64,000 nucleotides of DNA, from assembly GCA_029265125.1 (NCBI GenBank), contig JAJUJX010000006.1, forward strand, positions 124,001 through 188,000, written 5' to 3'. The number at the start of each line of letters is the position of its first letter. Position 1 is the stretch's first letter. Position numbers and translations under genes: made by a program. This document shows positions 43,097-56,279 of the stretch, piece by piece. The notes under the pieces are model-generated. The model worked only from the letters and a program-made list of their open reading frames with translations, searched no databases and was not told where the DNA came from. The DNA is from Tolumonas sp008015085 (GTDB lineage Bacteria; Pseudomonadota; Gammaproteobacteria; Enterobacterales; Aeromonadaceae).

Positions 43097-43107
43097 ATGA
43101 GTACTGA
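42988..43107 (+). CDS. possible 39-residue leader ORF overlapping rpoH
   Basis: ATG at 42988 opens a frame coding MQNLILNKFNYPERLRDVLL... of 39 residues. Its stop codon (43105-43107) lies 8-10 bases past the rpoH A (43097), in another frame. Translation could open the rpoH start or couple to it. Its own ribosome binding site is weak, so it may be chance. Confidence 0.3.
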   Translation: MQNLILNKFNYPERLRDVLLQASLNEAFDVKVKEVFDEY

Positions 43108-43951
43108 TCTTCAGCGCAATTTAGTTCTGGTTCCCCAGGGGAGTCTGGAGGGCTATATTCAGGCAGTGAACAGCATCCCGATGCTGACTGCTGAAAAAGA
43201 ACGCGAACTGGCTGAACAGTTGCAGAACCACGGTGACTTGGAAGCTGCCCGTCAGCTGGTTATGTCACACCTGCGTTTTGTGGTACACATCGCACGCACT
43301 TATTCTGGCTATGGATTGCCACAGGCTGACCTTATCCAGGAAGGAAACATCGGTTTGATGAAAGCAGTAAAACGCTTTGACCCATCAGTCGGTGTGCGTC
43401 TGGTCTCCTTTGCTGTGCATTGGATCAAAGCTGAAATACATGAATATGTGCTGCGTAACTGGCGGATGGTTAAAGTCGCCACCACAAAAGCGCAACGTAA
43501 GCTATTCTTTAATCTGCGCAAAACGAAAAAGCGTCTTGGCTGGTTCAGCCATGATGAAGTCCGTGCTGTGGCAGATGAATTAGGCGTATCTCCGGAAGAT
43601 GTCACCGAAATGGAAGCCCGCATGAGTGGTCAGGATCACTCCTTCGATGGCTGGGATGACGAAGAGAACGACAATAATTTCGCGCCGGCACAGTATCTGG
43701 AAGATAAATCTTCCGATTTGGCTGCGGTGTATGAAAATGATAACTGGGACACTCATGCGGAAAACCGCCTGACTTATGCTCTGCAAGGTCTGGATGAGCG
43801 TAGCCAGCAGATCATCCGGGCCCGTTGGCTGGATGAAGACAACAAACTGACGCTGCAGGAGCTGGCTGATCGTTATGGTGTATCGGCTGAACGTGTCCGT
43901 CAGCTGGAAAAAAATGCACTGAAGAAGCTCAGGGATGTGCTGGAGGCATGA
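43097..43951 (+). CDS. rpoH: heat-shock sigma factor RpoH (sigma32)
   Basis: A 284-residue sigma factor that directs RNA polymerase to heat-shock promoters. Region 2 includes LIQEGNIGLMKAVKRFDPSVGVRLVSFAVHWIKAEIHEYVLRNWRMVKVATTKAQRKLFFNLRK, which contains the RpoH box (QRKLFFNLR) specific for this sigma. Region 4 is TLQELADRYGVSAERVRQLEKNALKKLR. AGAGG lies before the ATG. Its place after ftsYEX is conserved in gammaproteobacteria. Confidence 0.97.
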   Translation: MSTDLQRNLVLVPQGSLEGYIQAVNSIPMLTAEKERELAEQLQNHGDLEAARQLVMSHLRFVVHIARTYSGYGLPQADLIQEGNIGLMKAVKRFDPSVGVRLVSFAVHWIKAEIHEYVLRNWRMVKVATTKAQRKLFFNLRKTKKRLGWFSHDEVRAVADELGVSPEDVTEMEARMSGQDHSFDGWDDEENDNNFAPAQYLEDKSSDLAAVYENDNWDTHAENRLTYALQGLDERSQQIIRARWLDEDNKLTLQELADRYGVSAERVRQLEKNALKKLRDVLEA

Positions 43952-43969
43952 TTGCCCGACTGAACCATG

Positions 43970-43998
43970 AAAGGTCTCTTTAGCGAGGCCTTTTTTTT
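43970..43998 (+). terminator. terminator of rpoH
   Basis: AAAGGTCTC, loop TTTAGC, GAGGCCTTT (one G-U pair) and a run of T. Confidence 0.85.
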
Positions 43999-44028
43999 GG
44001 CTATGAAATACCAGAAGGAGAATTAAGC

Positions 44029-44691
44029 ATGAAGCTGCTGAAACAATTGTTTATCCAGAACCGTCAGTGGGCGGAGCAGATCAAGGCCGAAGATCCTCAG
44101 TTTTTTGAAAAACTGGCCGCGCAACAAGCGCCGGAATACTTATGGATCGGTTGCTCTGACAGTCGTGTGCCAGCGAATGAATTACTTGGCTTACTGCCGG
44201 GCGATGTGTTTGTACACCGTAATGTAGCGAATCTGGTGGTGCATACTGACTTCAACTGTCTGTCTGTCATTCAGTATGCGGTCGAAGTCCTGAAGGTAAA
44301 ACATATCATTGTCTGTGGCCACTATCATTGCGGTGGCGTCATTGCGGCAATGGGTAATAAAGAATACGGCCTGATTGATAACTGGCTGCGCAATATTAAA
44401 GATATCAATTACAAGTACCTTGCGCAGGTTGAGGCCATTGAGGATGAGAAAGAGCGACAGGACTACATGTGTGAACTGAACGTGCTCGAACAGGTCGCCA
44501 ACGTTTGCTATACCTCCATCGTACAGAACGCCTGGCGGCGAGGGCAGAAGCTGGCGGTGCATGGCTGGATCTATGACGTGAAAGACGGGCTGCTGCAAGA
44601 CCTGGAAATTACGGTCGATGCTCTGGAGCAGATACCGGATGTGTATCGATCTTCCTGCCAGAAGGTCTCTTCATTCCATAAACTCAAATAA
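44029..44691 (+). CDS. can: beta-class carbonic anhydrase
   Basis: A 220-residue zinc enzyme that interconverts carbon dioxide and bicarbonate, equal in length to E. coli Can. Zinc ligands are C42 (in GCSDSRVPAN, with D44 and R46 forming the gate), H98 and C101 (GHYHCGGV). Cytoplasmic. AAGGAG precedes the ATG; the gene seems to stand alone. Confidence 0.95.
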   Translation: MKLLKQLFIQNRQWAEQIKAEDPQFFEKLAAQQAPEYLWIGCSDSRVPANELLGLLPGDVFVHRNVANLVVHTDFNCLSVIQYAVEVLKVKHIIVCGHYHCGGVIAAMGNKEYGLIDNWLRNIKDINYKYLAQVEAIEDEKERQDYMCELNVLEQVANVCYTSIVQNAWRRGQKLAVHGWIYDVKDGLLQDLEITVDALEQIPDVYRSSCQKVSSFHKLK

Positions 44692-44697
44692 GCAGGC

Positions 44698-44727
44698 ACT
44701 GACTGCCTGTTTTATTGGGCAGTCAGT
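44698..44727. terminator. hairpin between can and the entericidin-like gene
   Basis: ACTGACTGCC and GGCAGTCAGT form a perfect 10-bp stem between convergent genes. The T run is in the loop, so strength is uncertain. Confidence 0.6.
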
Positions 44728-44747
44728 CAATTCCGCGACGGCCGGAG

Positions 44748-44885
44748 TTATATTTTTTGCTGCACGCTGGTGGCGGCTTCTTTCACTTTTTCTCCCCCCC
44801 GCTGAATATCCTGCCCGATCCCGTGGATGGTGTTACAGGCGCTCAGTAACAGCGTGGCGAGTAAGAATCCTGCTAGCATTTTCAT
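44748..44885 (-). CDS. entericidin-like small lipoprotein
   Basis: A 45-residue lipoprotein too short for most gene finders. The signal peptide MKMLAGFLLATLLLSAC ends in a lipobox (LSAC, Cys17), followed by NTIHGIGQDIQRGGEKVKEAATSVQQ, the typical entericidin EcnA/EcnB tail (NT.GxGxDI..G...A...AA). AGAGG lies seven bases before the ATG. Entericidins are anchored in the membrane and have been tied to stationary-phase lysis and its antidote in E. coli. Only one copy is seen, so a toxin-antidote pair is not shown here. Confidence 0.85.
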   Translation of the reverse strand: MKMLAGFLLATLLLSACNTIHGIGQDIQRGGEKVKEAATSVQQKI

Positions 44886-45013
44886 TGCTGTACCTCTTTC
44901 ATCTAATACGATAAATATAATTCAGCACACGGACATCGCTGTAAAAAAATTTATTATAACCTGATGATTGTTAACATAGCAGCGCATCAGTCAGGCAGGG
45001 AAACCGGGATAAT

Positions 45014-45895
45014 ATGAAGCATAAAAATTACTATCTGACGGAACAATTTATCACCGAATGGCTGACACCGGACATCGGGTTTGTTTTTCGTGCCGGTGAG
45101 GTGCTGGATGATTTTACCAGTGATTATCAGCATATTGAGGTGATGGAAACCAACGCTTTTGGGCGGGCATTTCGTCTTGATGGCTATTTGATGACGTCGG
45201 AAGAGGATGAATGGTTCTATCATGAAAACCTGAATCATATTCCGGCCATTACTCACCCTAATCCGCGTTCGGCCTTGATCATTGGTGGTGGAGACGGTGG
45301 TTCGGCCCGGCAACTTTTGAAATATCCGGGTATTGAAAGGGTTGTGGTCTGTGAGCTGGATGCCGGGGTGGTAGCGATAGCCGAAGAATATTTCGGGAAG
45401 GTGCATCAGGGGGCATTTCATGACCCCAGGCTGGAATTGGTGATTGCCGATGGGCTGAAATATGTTGCGCAATGCCAGGAGTCGTTTGACTTGATCATTC
45501 TTGACCTGACCGACCCTCAAGGGTATGCCGAACCGCTTTATACCCGTGCATTTTTTGCGGATTGTGCCAGAGTGATTGGTGACCATGGTCTGTTATCTCT
45601 GCATGTGGGGTCACCACTATTCCATCAGGCTCGTTTTTCCCGGCTATTTGGTGAGTTAAGAGCGGTATTTCAGGTTGTCAGACCGATCCTGATCCCAATC
45701 ACGTTGTATGGTGGTTTTTGGGGGATGGCTTGTGCCAGTCAGTTGCGTGATCCGAAACGGCTGGATGCGGATATGGTGGAGCAGCGACTGCAGCAGAGAG
45801 GTATTACGGGTCTGAATTATTACAACGGCGATACTCATCAGGCGGCTCTGGCTCAGCCTAATTTTGTGCGTCGCCTCTTGCAGCAGACAGAGTAA
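45014..45895 (+). CDS. speE: spermidine synthase (polyamine aminopropyltransferase)
   Basis: A 293-residue enzyme that transfers an aminopropyl group from decarboxylated S-adenosylmethionine to putrescine. Visible motifs are ETNAFGRAFRLDGYLMTSEEDEWFYHE, the nucleotide-binding LIIGGGDGGSARQLLKYP (about 93-110), VCELDAGVV and the gatekeeper LDLTDPQGYAEPLYT (about 163-177). speD is not adjacent, so the symbol rests on homology alone; another aminopropyl donor or acceptor is possible. Confidence 0.85.
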   Translation: MKHKNYYLTEQFITEWLTPDIGFVFRAGEVLDDFTSDYQHIEVMETNAFGRAFRLDGYLMTSEEDEWFYHENLNHIPAITHPNPRSALIIGGGDGGSARQLLKYPGIERVVVCELDAGVVAIAEEYFGKVHQGAFHDPRLELVIADGLKYVAQCQESFDLIILDLTDPQGYAEPLYTRAFFADCARVIGDHGLLSLHVGSPLFHQARFSRLFGELRAVFQVVRPILIPITLYGGFWGMACASQLRDPKRLDADMVEQRLQQRGITGLNYYNGDTHQAALAQPNFVRRLLQQTE

Positions 45896-45934
45896 TTGCC
45901 AGCTGAGCCTGATTACGGCAGAGGATGGTGCGGA

Positions 45935-45957
45935 CAGAGCCGGAGTGACCGGCTCTG
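45935..45957. terminator. hairpin between speE and aspA
   Basis: CAGAGCCGG, AGTGA, CCGGCTCTG, a perfect 9-bp stem between convergent genes, without a T run. Confidence 0.5.
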
Positions 45958-45967
45958 CGATGATCTC

Positions 45968-47383
<1,416 letters not shown>

Positions 47384-47558
47384 CGTGTTGTTCTCAGCTT
47401 TGTCGGGGGAATATAAGGTGAGTATGGCACACGTGTCCGGAGTGAATAATCTGTTCGTGCTGATGTTTACGTTGATTTATATAAAACTGAAGGCTGATAC
47501 TTTTTGTTTTTTGCAACGAAATGAAAGTCGGTGATCTGGCGGTGAACATGACGCGATT

Positions 47559-47576
47559 GTGCGGATATCATCGCAC
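47559..47576. promoter_or_regulatory. inverted repeat between aspA and putP
   Basis: GTGCG, GATATCAT, CGCAC. It sits about 90 bp before putP. The spacing does not fit a CRP site; binding protein unknown. Confidence 0.3.
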
Positions 47577-47664
47577 TTCGCCTAGTTATCAGTTATTATT
47601 TCCCACTTTTGCAACATACGGTGAATAATCCCGTATTCCGTTCAATCCATGGGAGAGGAAGCCT

Positions 47665-49179
47665 GTGAACTTTACTAACCCGACGACGATTACGTTTGTC
47701 ATTTATATTCTGGCAATGATCGGTATCGGCTTTGCAGCATGGCGATATACCCGCGATTTGTCCGATTACATTCTGGGTGGACGCAGCCTCGGTAGTTTTG
47801 TGACTGCCATGAGTGCCGGTGCATCTGACATGAGCGGCTGGCTGTTGCTGGGTCTGCCCGGTGCGGTATACGCGTCCGGTATTTCAGAAAGCTGGATCGC
47901 GATTGGTCTGATCCTCGGTGCCTGGTTTAACTGGCAGTTTGTAGCGGGTCGTTTGCGTGTCTATACCGAAATTACCCGTAATGCGCTGACTTTACCGGAT
48001 TACTTCACTCATCGTTTTGAAGATCAGAGCAAATTGCTGCGTGTACTTGCCGCCGTTGTGATCCTGGTTTTCTTTACTATCTACTGTGCTTCCGGCATGG
48101 TAGCTGGTGCTCGTCTGTTCGAACAGACCTTTGGCCTGAGTTATGATACGGCGTTGTGGGCCGGAGCAGCGGCGACCATTCTGTATGTGTTTGTGGGTGG
48201 TTTTCTGGCGGTAAGCTGGACCGATACGGTGCAGGCATCGCTGATGATTTTCGCACTGCTGCTGACCCCGGTGATCGTCATGATGCATGCTGGTGGTTTT
48301 GATGAAGCGGTGCAAGCTATTAATGCGATGGATGTGAAATACAGTGATCTGTTCCATGGCACAACAGGCATCGGCATCATTTCTCTGATGGCGTGGGGAC
48401 TGGGCTACATGGGGCAGCCGCATATTCTGGCCCGTTTCATGGCTATCAGCTCAGTAGAAGCCATGCCGAATGCCCGCCGTATTGGCATGACCTGGATGGT
48501 GCTGTGTCTGGGCGGTGCCGTGGCTGTTGGCTACTTCGGGATTGCGTATTTTGCGGCCAATCCGGCGCAGAGTAGTGCGGTACAGGCAAACCATGAAACT
48601 GTATTTATTTCTCTGTCCCAGTTGCTGTTCAACCCGTGGATTGCGGGTGTTCTGCTGTCAGCAATTCTGGCGGCGGTGATGAGCACGCTTTCCTGTCAGT
48701 TACTGGTCTCCTCTTCTGCACTGACTGAAGACTTCTACAAAGCCTTCTTCCGTCCTGATGCTTCTCAGAAAGAGCTGGTCTGGGTAGGTCGGTTGATGGT
48801 GTTGCTGGTCGCGGTGATTGCGATTGTCATTGCGGCTGATCCAACCAGTAAAGTACTGGGGCTGGTCGGTTATGCTTGGGCAGGATTTGGTGCAGCATTT
48901 GGCCCGGTTGTTGTGTTATCGCTGCTGTGGCCGCGGATGACCCGCAACGGTGCACTGGCGGGGATGCTGATTGGTGCCCTGACGGTGATCGTATGGCGAA
49001 ATGGTGGCTGGTTTGGCCTGTATGAAATGGTACCGGGCTTCCTGCTCGCGACAGTGGCGATCATTCTGTTCAGTTTAATGGACAAAGCGCCTTCAACCCG
49101 TATGCAGCAGGACTTTGCGCGTATGGAAGCTGAAATGGCCAACCCTGGTGCATCATTAACCGCACCTGTGGTGGATTAA
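47665..49179 (+). CDS. putP: sodium/proline symporter PutP
   Basis: A 504-residue SSS-family transporter with about 13 helices that imports proline with Na+. Family features are DYILGGRSLGSFVTAMSAGASDMSGWLLLGLPGA (about 32-65) and the conserved SAILAAVMSTLSCQLLVSSSALTEDFYK (about 332-360), which carries Na+-site serines. The start is GTG with GGGAGAGGA upstream. putA is not in the window. Confidence 0.95.
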   Translation: MNFTNPTTITFVIYILAMIGIGFAAWRYTRDLSDYILGGRSLGSFVTAMSAGASDMSGWLLLGLPGAVYASGISESWIAIGLILGAWFNWQFVAGRLRVYTEITRNALTLPDYFTHRFEDQSKLLRVLAAVVILVFFTIYCASGMVAGARLFEQTFGLSYDTALWAGAAATILYVFVGGFLAVSWTDTVQASLMIFALLLTPVIVMMHAGGFDEAVQAINAMDVKYSDLFHGTTGIGIISLMAWGLGYMGQPHILARFMAISSVEAMPNARRIGMTWMVLCLGGAVAVGYFGIAYFAANPAQSSAVQANHETVFISLSQLLFNPWIAGVLLSAILAAVMSTLSCQLLVSSSALTEDFYKAFFRPDASQKELVWVGRLMVLLVAVIAIVIAADPTSKVLGLVGYAWAGFGAAFGPVVVLSLLWPRMTRNGALAGMLIGALTVIVWRNGGWFGLYEMVPGFLLATVAIILFSLMDKAPSTRMQQDFARMEAEMANPGASLTAPVVD

Positions 49180-49200
49180 GCTCTTCCTGCTTTAAATAAG

Positions 49201-49235
49201 AAAGGCGCCATACCTTAGCGGATGGCGCCTTTTTT
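49201..49235 (+). terminator. terminator of putP
   Basis: AAAGGCGCCAT pairs with ATGGCGCCTTT, followed by a T run. Confidence 0.9.
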
Positions 49236-49253
49236 GTTTCTGTTTGATAGAAA

Positions 49254-50414
49254 CTAAGCTGAGATCGTGTCAGCTTCTTCCAGCACTTTACGCAGACGGC
49301 GTAATCCCTCTACCATTTTTTCTGGTTCGGTGTGACTGAAGTTCAGACGGATATAACCGTGCGGCGGATTCTCTTCCGCAAAGAAGGCTTCACCAGGCAT
49401 GAAGGCCACGCCGGCTTCCAGACCACGTTTCAGCAGCGGACGAGTATCGACAGTTTTCTTCAGTTTCAGCCAGAAGAACAGTCCGCCGGATGGCACCTGC
49501 CACTCGGCCAGATCGGCAAATTCGCTTTCCAGTGCGGCGGCAAATGCATCACGGCGCACACGGTAAAATTCGCGTAACCGCGCCAGACGCTGCGGTTTAT
49601 CGGCCGAGTTCATGTACTCCAGCGCCAGCCACTGGCCAGGGCGGTTGGTGTGCAGATCCGCTGCCTGTTTCAGGCGTACCAGATGGGTGATCAGATCCGG
49701 GTGGGCAATCAGATAACCGACGCGCAGGCCGGGGATCAACACTTTCGAGAACGAGCCGAAATAGATCCACGGCGCTTTCTGCATGAATGAGCAGATCGGG
49801 CGTTTATCCAGATTGTCATAATCCAGTTCGCAGTAAGGTTCGTCTTCAATTAGTGGCAGATTGTACTGATCCAGCAGATTGGCGACAGCCTGACGTGATT
49901 CGATGTCATAGCAGGTGCCCGACGGATTCTGGAAACTCGGGATCAGATAGGTAAAGCGGGGTTTGTAATCACGGATCTGATGCTCAAACCGGGTAATGTC
50001 GGGGCCGTGACTATTCAGAGTGACACCCCGGCAGTTGGCCTGAAACAGGTTGAAGCACTGCAGTGCGGCCAGATAGGTTGGCGATTCCACCAGAACGTTA
50101 CTGCCCGGATCGATGAACAGTTTGGCCACCAGATCCAGCCCTTGCTGTGAACCGGACAGGATCAGTACCTGACTGGCATCGCAGTTGATCCCTTTGCTGC
50201 GGGCTTCTGCGGCGATGGCTTCGCGCAGCTCAGGTTCGCCTTCGCTCATGCCGTATTGTCTGACCTTGTTGGGTAACACCGACCAGTCGATATCAGGGAA
50301 ACTGCCTTCTGCAGGCAGACCACCGGCGAATGAAATAATGTTCGGTTTCTGCGCGCTGGCAAGTATTTCTCTGATGATTGAGGATGTTAGGTGTTCGATA
50401 CGCTGGGCAAACAT
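49254..50414 (-). CDS. PLP-dependent aminotransferase (class I/II, 2-aminoadipate transaminase-like)
   Basis: A 386-residue fold-type I aminotransferase without an attached regulator domain. The PLP lysine is in YFGSFSKVLIPGLRVGYL (about 235); ILSGSQQGLDLVAKLFIDPG, YLIPSFQNPSGTCYD and EDEPYCELDY mark the family near LysN and MocR catalytic domains. Substrate is not certain; aromatic or branched amino acids and 2-aminoadipate are common. The ATG at 50414 is chosen because AGGAGGT lies four bases upstream; an ATG at 50429 is in frame. It is divergent from a MarR-type gene with a shared operator. Confidence 0.87.
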   Translation of the reverse strand: MFAQRIEHLTSSIIREILASAQKPNIISFAGGLPAEGSFPDIDWSVLPNKVRQYGMSEGEPELREAIAAEARSKGINCDASQVLILSGSQQGLDLVAKLFIDPGSNVLVESPTYLAALQCFNLFQANCRGVTLNSHGPDITRFEHQIRDYKPRFTYLIPSFQNPSGTCYDIESRQAVANLLDQYNLPLIEDEPYCELDYDNLDKRPICSFMQKAPWIYFGSFSKVLIPGLRVGYLIAHPDLITHLVRLKQAADLHTNRPGQWLALEYMNSADKPQRLARLREFYRVRRDAFAAALESEFADLAEWQVPSGGLFFWLKLKKTVDTRPLLKRGLEAGVAFMPGEAFFAEENPPHGYIRLNFSHTEPEKMVEGLRRLRKVLEEADTISA

Positions 50415-50492
50415 GCGACCTCCTGTCATGCCGGCATGGGCGGGTTTGATTGCTATTTCGGATGCATGACGATAAATTTACGGCTTGATCGC

Positions 50493-50521
50493 AAGATATG
50501 TCAGCAAGGTTGACCTATCTT
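50493..50521. promoter_or_regulatory. operator between the aminotransferase and MarR genes
   Basis: AAGATATGTCA and TGACCTATCTT are 11-bp inverted arms (10 of 11 matched) around a seven-base spacer. The size and symmetry fit a MarR-family dimer; it sits 25 bp before the marR-type ATG. Confidence 0.6.
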
Positions 50522-50545
50522 GCCACTGCAGGAGGTTAAGTCAAT

Positions 50546-51009
50546 ATGGTTGACCCAAATAATCAGGATACGCTCAACGAGGTGCTGGAATTATTTCATT
50601 TCGCCTTTCGTGCGTTTACCACCGGGCCGGATGCCATACTGGCGGAACAGGGGTTGCAGCGGGTTCATCACCGTATTCTTTACTTCGTTGGCAGAAACCC
50701 GGCTATCAGCGTGAATGCTTTACTGCGGATTCTGGGCGTAAGCAAACAGGCATTGAATGGGCCGCTGCGCACACTGAAAGAGTTAGCGTTGATTGATGCC
50801 TCTCCGGATGTATCAGACAAACGGATCAAACGACTAACGTTGAGTTCGTCCGGTTGTGAACTGGAAAACCGTCTGTCACAGAGTCAACGTGAGCTGATGA
50901 CTGCCGTTTTCTCAGAAGCGGGGAGCGATGCTGAACTGCACTGGCGTGCAGTCATGGACAAGCTGGCACAAACGCAGTTTGCCGCATTACTGCAGCAAAA
51001 CCGACAGCC

Positions 51010-51028
<19 letters not shown>
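50546..51028 (+). CDS. MarR-family transcriptional regulator
   Basis: A 160-residue winged-helix regulator. The DNA-binding part is RVHHRILYFVGRNPAISVNALLRILGVSKQALNGPLRTLKELALIDASPDVSDKRIKRLTLSSSG (about 40-104), with the wing DVSDKRIKR. AGGAGGT precedes the ATG. It is divergent from the aminotransferase and probably controls both promoters. Its 3' end overlaps the convergent hybrid kinase gene by 19 bases. Confidence 0.9.
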
Positions 51029-54639
<3,611 letters not shown>

Positions 54640-54741
54640 GCGGTCAAAACCCAGTGAACAACACAGAAAAACAGGTTTGATTCTCAGTGTAGCTGATTGG
54701 AGTTAACTATATGACGGAATTGGCGGATCTGTAATCAGAGA

Positions 54742-54766
54742 ATGCCGGGAGTGCGACTCCCGGCAT
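54742..54766. terminator. hairpin after rhlE
   Basis: ATGCCGGGAGT, GCG, ACTCCCGGCAT, a perfect 11-bp stem after the rhlE stop on the minus strand. The T run is weak. Confidence 0.65.
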
Positions 54767-54772
54767 GGATCA

Positions 54773-56212
54773 TCAGGCTTTTGCTGCCTGACGGGATAGC
54801 GTAGGGCGATTATTACCTGCTGTCTTGGGTTTCGGCTGACCGGTACGAGCCGTGCCTGCGCGAGGAGCTGAGATCTTCGGACCTTCCGCTGCTTTCTTCG
54901 GCTGATGCGGACGCGGCTGGCCGGTATGCACCGACAGTATTTTACGTTTATCGTGCGGTTTATCGCCTTGCTGCTCGCGTGGCGGGCGTTCTGTCTGCGG
55001 CTGTTCCGCCTTGATCTTTGGCTTTTTCGGTTTCTTCGGTGCTTTGCTGATCTGCGCTTCGGTCGTCATCGCAACCGGATTTTGTGGCTTGAAGCCTTCA
55101 AACTCTTCACGTGGCAGGATTTGCTTGATCAGCTTTTCTACATCCAGCAGCAATGGCTGTTCATCAGCACTAACCAGCGAAATCGCATGGCCTTCCATGC
55201 CTGCGCGACCGGTACGGCCGATGCGATGCACGTAATCTTCCGCCACGTTTGGCAGTTCATAGTTCACTACCTGTGGCAGCTGGGCAATATCGATACCGCG
55301 CGCGGCGATGTCGGTTGCCACCAGCACTCGGACGGAACCGTCTTTAAACCCGGCCAGAGCACGGGTACGTGCGCCCTGACTCTTGTTACCATGAATAGCG
55401 GCAGCCTGAATATCTTCTTTTTCCAGCTGCTGCACCAGCTTGTTGGCACCGTGCTTGGTGCGGGTAAACACCAGCACCTGCTGCCAGTTATTACTTTTGA
55501 CTAGATGACATAACAGCGCTGGTTTACGGCCTTTATCTACCGGACAAATGGTCTGCTTGATGGTTTCGGCCGTGGTGTTGCGCGGCGCGACATCAATTTG
55601 CACTGGCTCATTCAGCAGACCCTGCGCCAGCGTGCGGATATCGTCAGAGAAAGTGGCAGAGAACATCAGGGTCTGGCGATCTTTCGGCAACAGATTGATA
55701 ATTTTACGGATATCGCGGATAAAACCCATATCGAGCATGCGATCCGCTTCATCGAGGATCAGCACTTCCAGCTGACGGAAATGCAGCGCGTTCTGGTTAT
55801 ACAGATCGAGCAAACGACCCGGCGTCGCCACCAGCACGTCAGCGCCTTTGCGCATCGCCATCATCTGCGGATTGATCTTCACACCACCGAACACGACCAC
55901 CGATTTCAGCGGAAGATATTTACCATAGGTGGTGACGCTGTCGGCGACCTGTGCCGCCAGTTCACGGGTTGGCGTTAGTACCAGCGCGCGCACCGAGTTA
56001 GCTCGGGCCAGATTGCCACGGGATAAGCGATGTAGCAGTGGCAGGGTAAAGCCAGCGGTTTTACCGGTACCAGTTTGCGCTGCTGCCATCACATCCTGAC
56101 CACTTAGCACGGCCGGGATCGCCTGTTGCTGGATTGGGGAAGGAGTGTCGTAACCTTTATCCTGAATGGCTCGCAGCAGTGGCTCGCTTAAACCCAGTTC
56201 GTTAAATGACAT
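54773..56212 (-). CDS. rhlE: DEAD-box ATP-dependent RNA helicase RhlE
   Basis: A 479-residue RNA helicase. Q motif (LSEPLLRAIQDKGYDTPSPIQQQAI), motif I AAQTGTGKTAGF, motif II DEAD, motif III SAT and motif VI HRIGRTGRAG are present. A basic Lys/Pro-rich tail (about 375-479) is typical of RhlE and binds RNA. It acts in ribosome assembly or RNA decay. The dbpA gene lies directly upstream on the same strand (67-bp gap). Confidence 0.92.
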   Translation of the reverse strand: MSFNELGLSEPLLRAIQDKGYDTPSPIQQQAIPAVLSGQDVMAAAQTGTGKTAGFTLPLLHRLSRGNLARANSVRALVLTPTRELAAQVADSVTTYGKYLPLKSVVVFGGVKINPQMMAMRKGADVLVATPGRLLDLYNQNALHFRQLEVLILDEADRMLDMGFIRDIRKIINLLPKDRQTLMFSATFSDDIRTLAQGLLNEPVQIDVAPRNTTAETIKQTICPVDKGRKPALLCHLVKSNNWQQVLVFTRTKHGANKLVQQLEKEDIQAAAIHGNKSQGARTRALAGFKDGSVRVLVATDIAARGIDIAQLPQVVNYELPNVAEDYVHRIGRTGRAGMEGHAISLVSADEQPLLLDVEKLIKQILPREEFEGFKPQNPVAMTTEAQISKAPKKPKKPKIKAEQPQTERPPREQQGDKPHDKRKILSVHTGQPRPHQPKKAAEGPKISAPRAGTARTGQPKPKTAGNNRPTLSRQAAKA

Positions 56213-56279
56213 TAATGAATAATTCCTGTTTTATATAAATATGAAAGTCGCTAAATCAGTAGATTACAGTGAGAAGAGA

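Noticed and set aside
47559..47576. Inverted repeat as a CRP site for aspA/putP
   Set aside because: The halves are GTGCG/CGCAC with an eight-base spacer, which does not match TGTGA-N6-TCACA.
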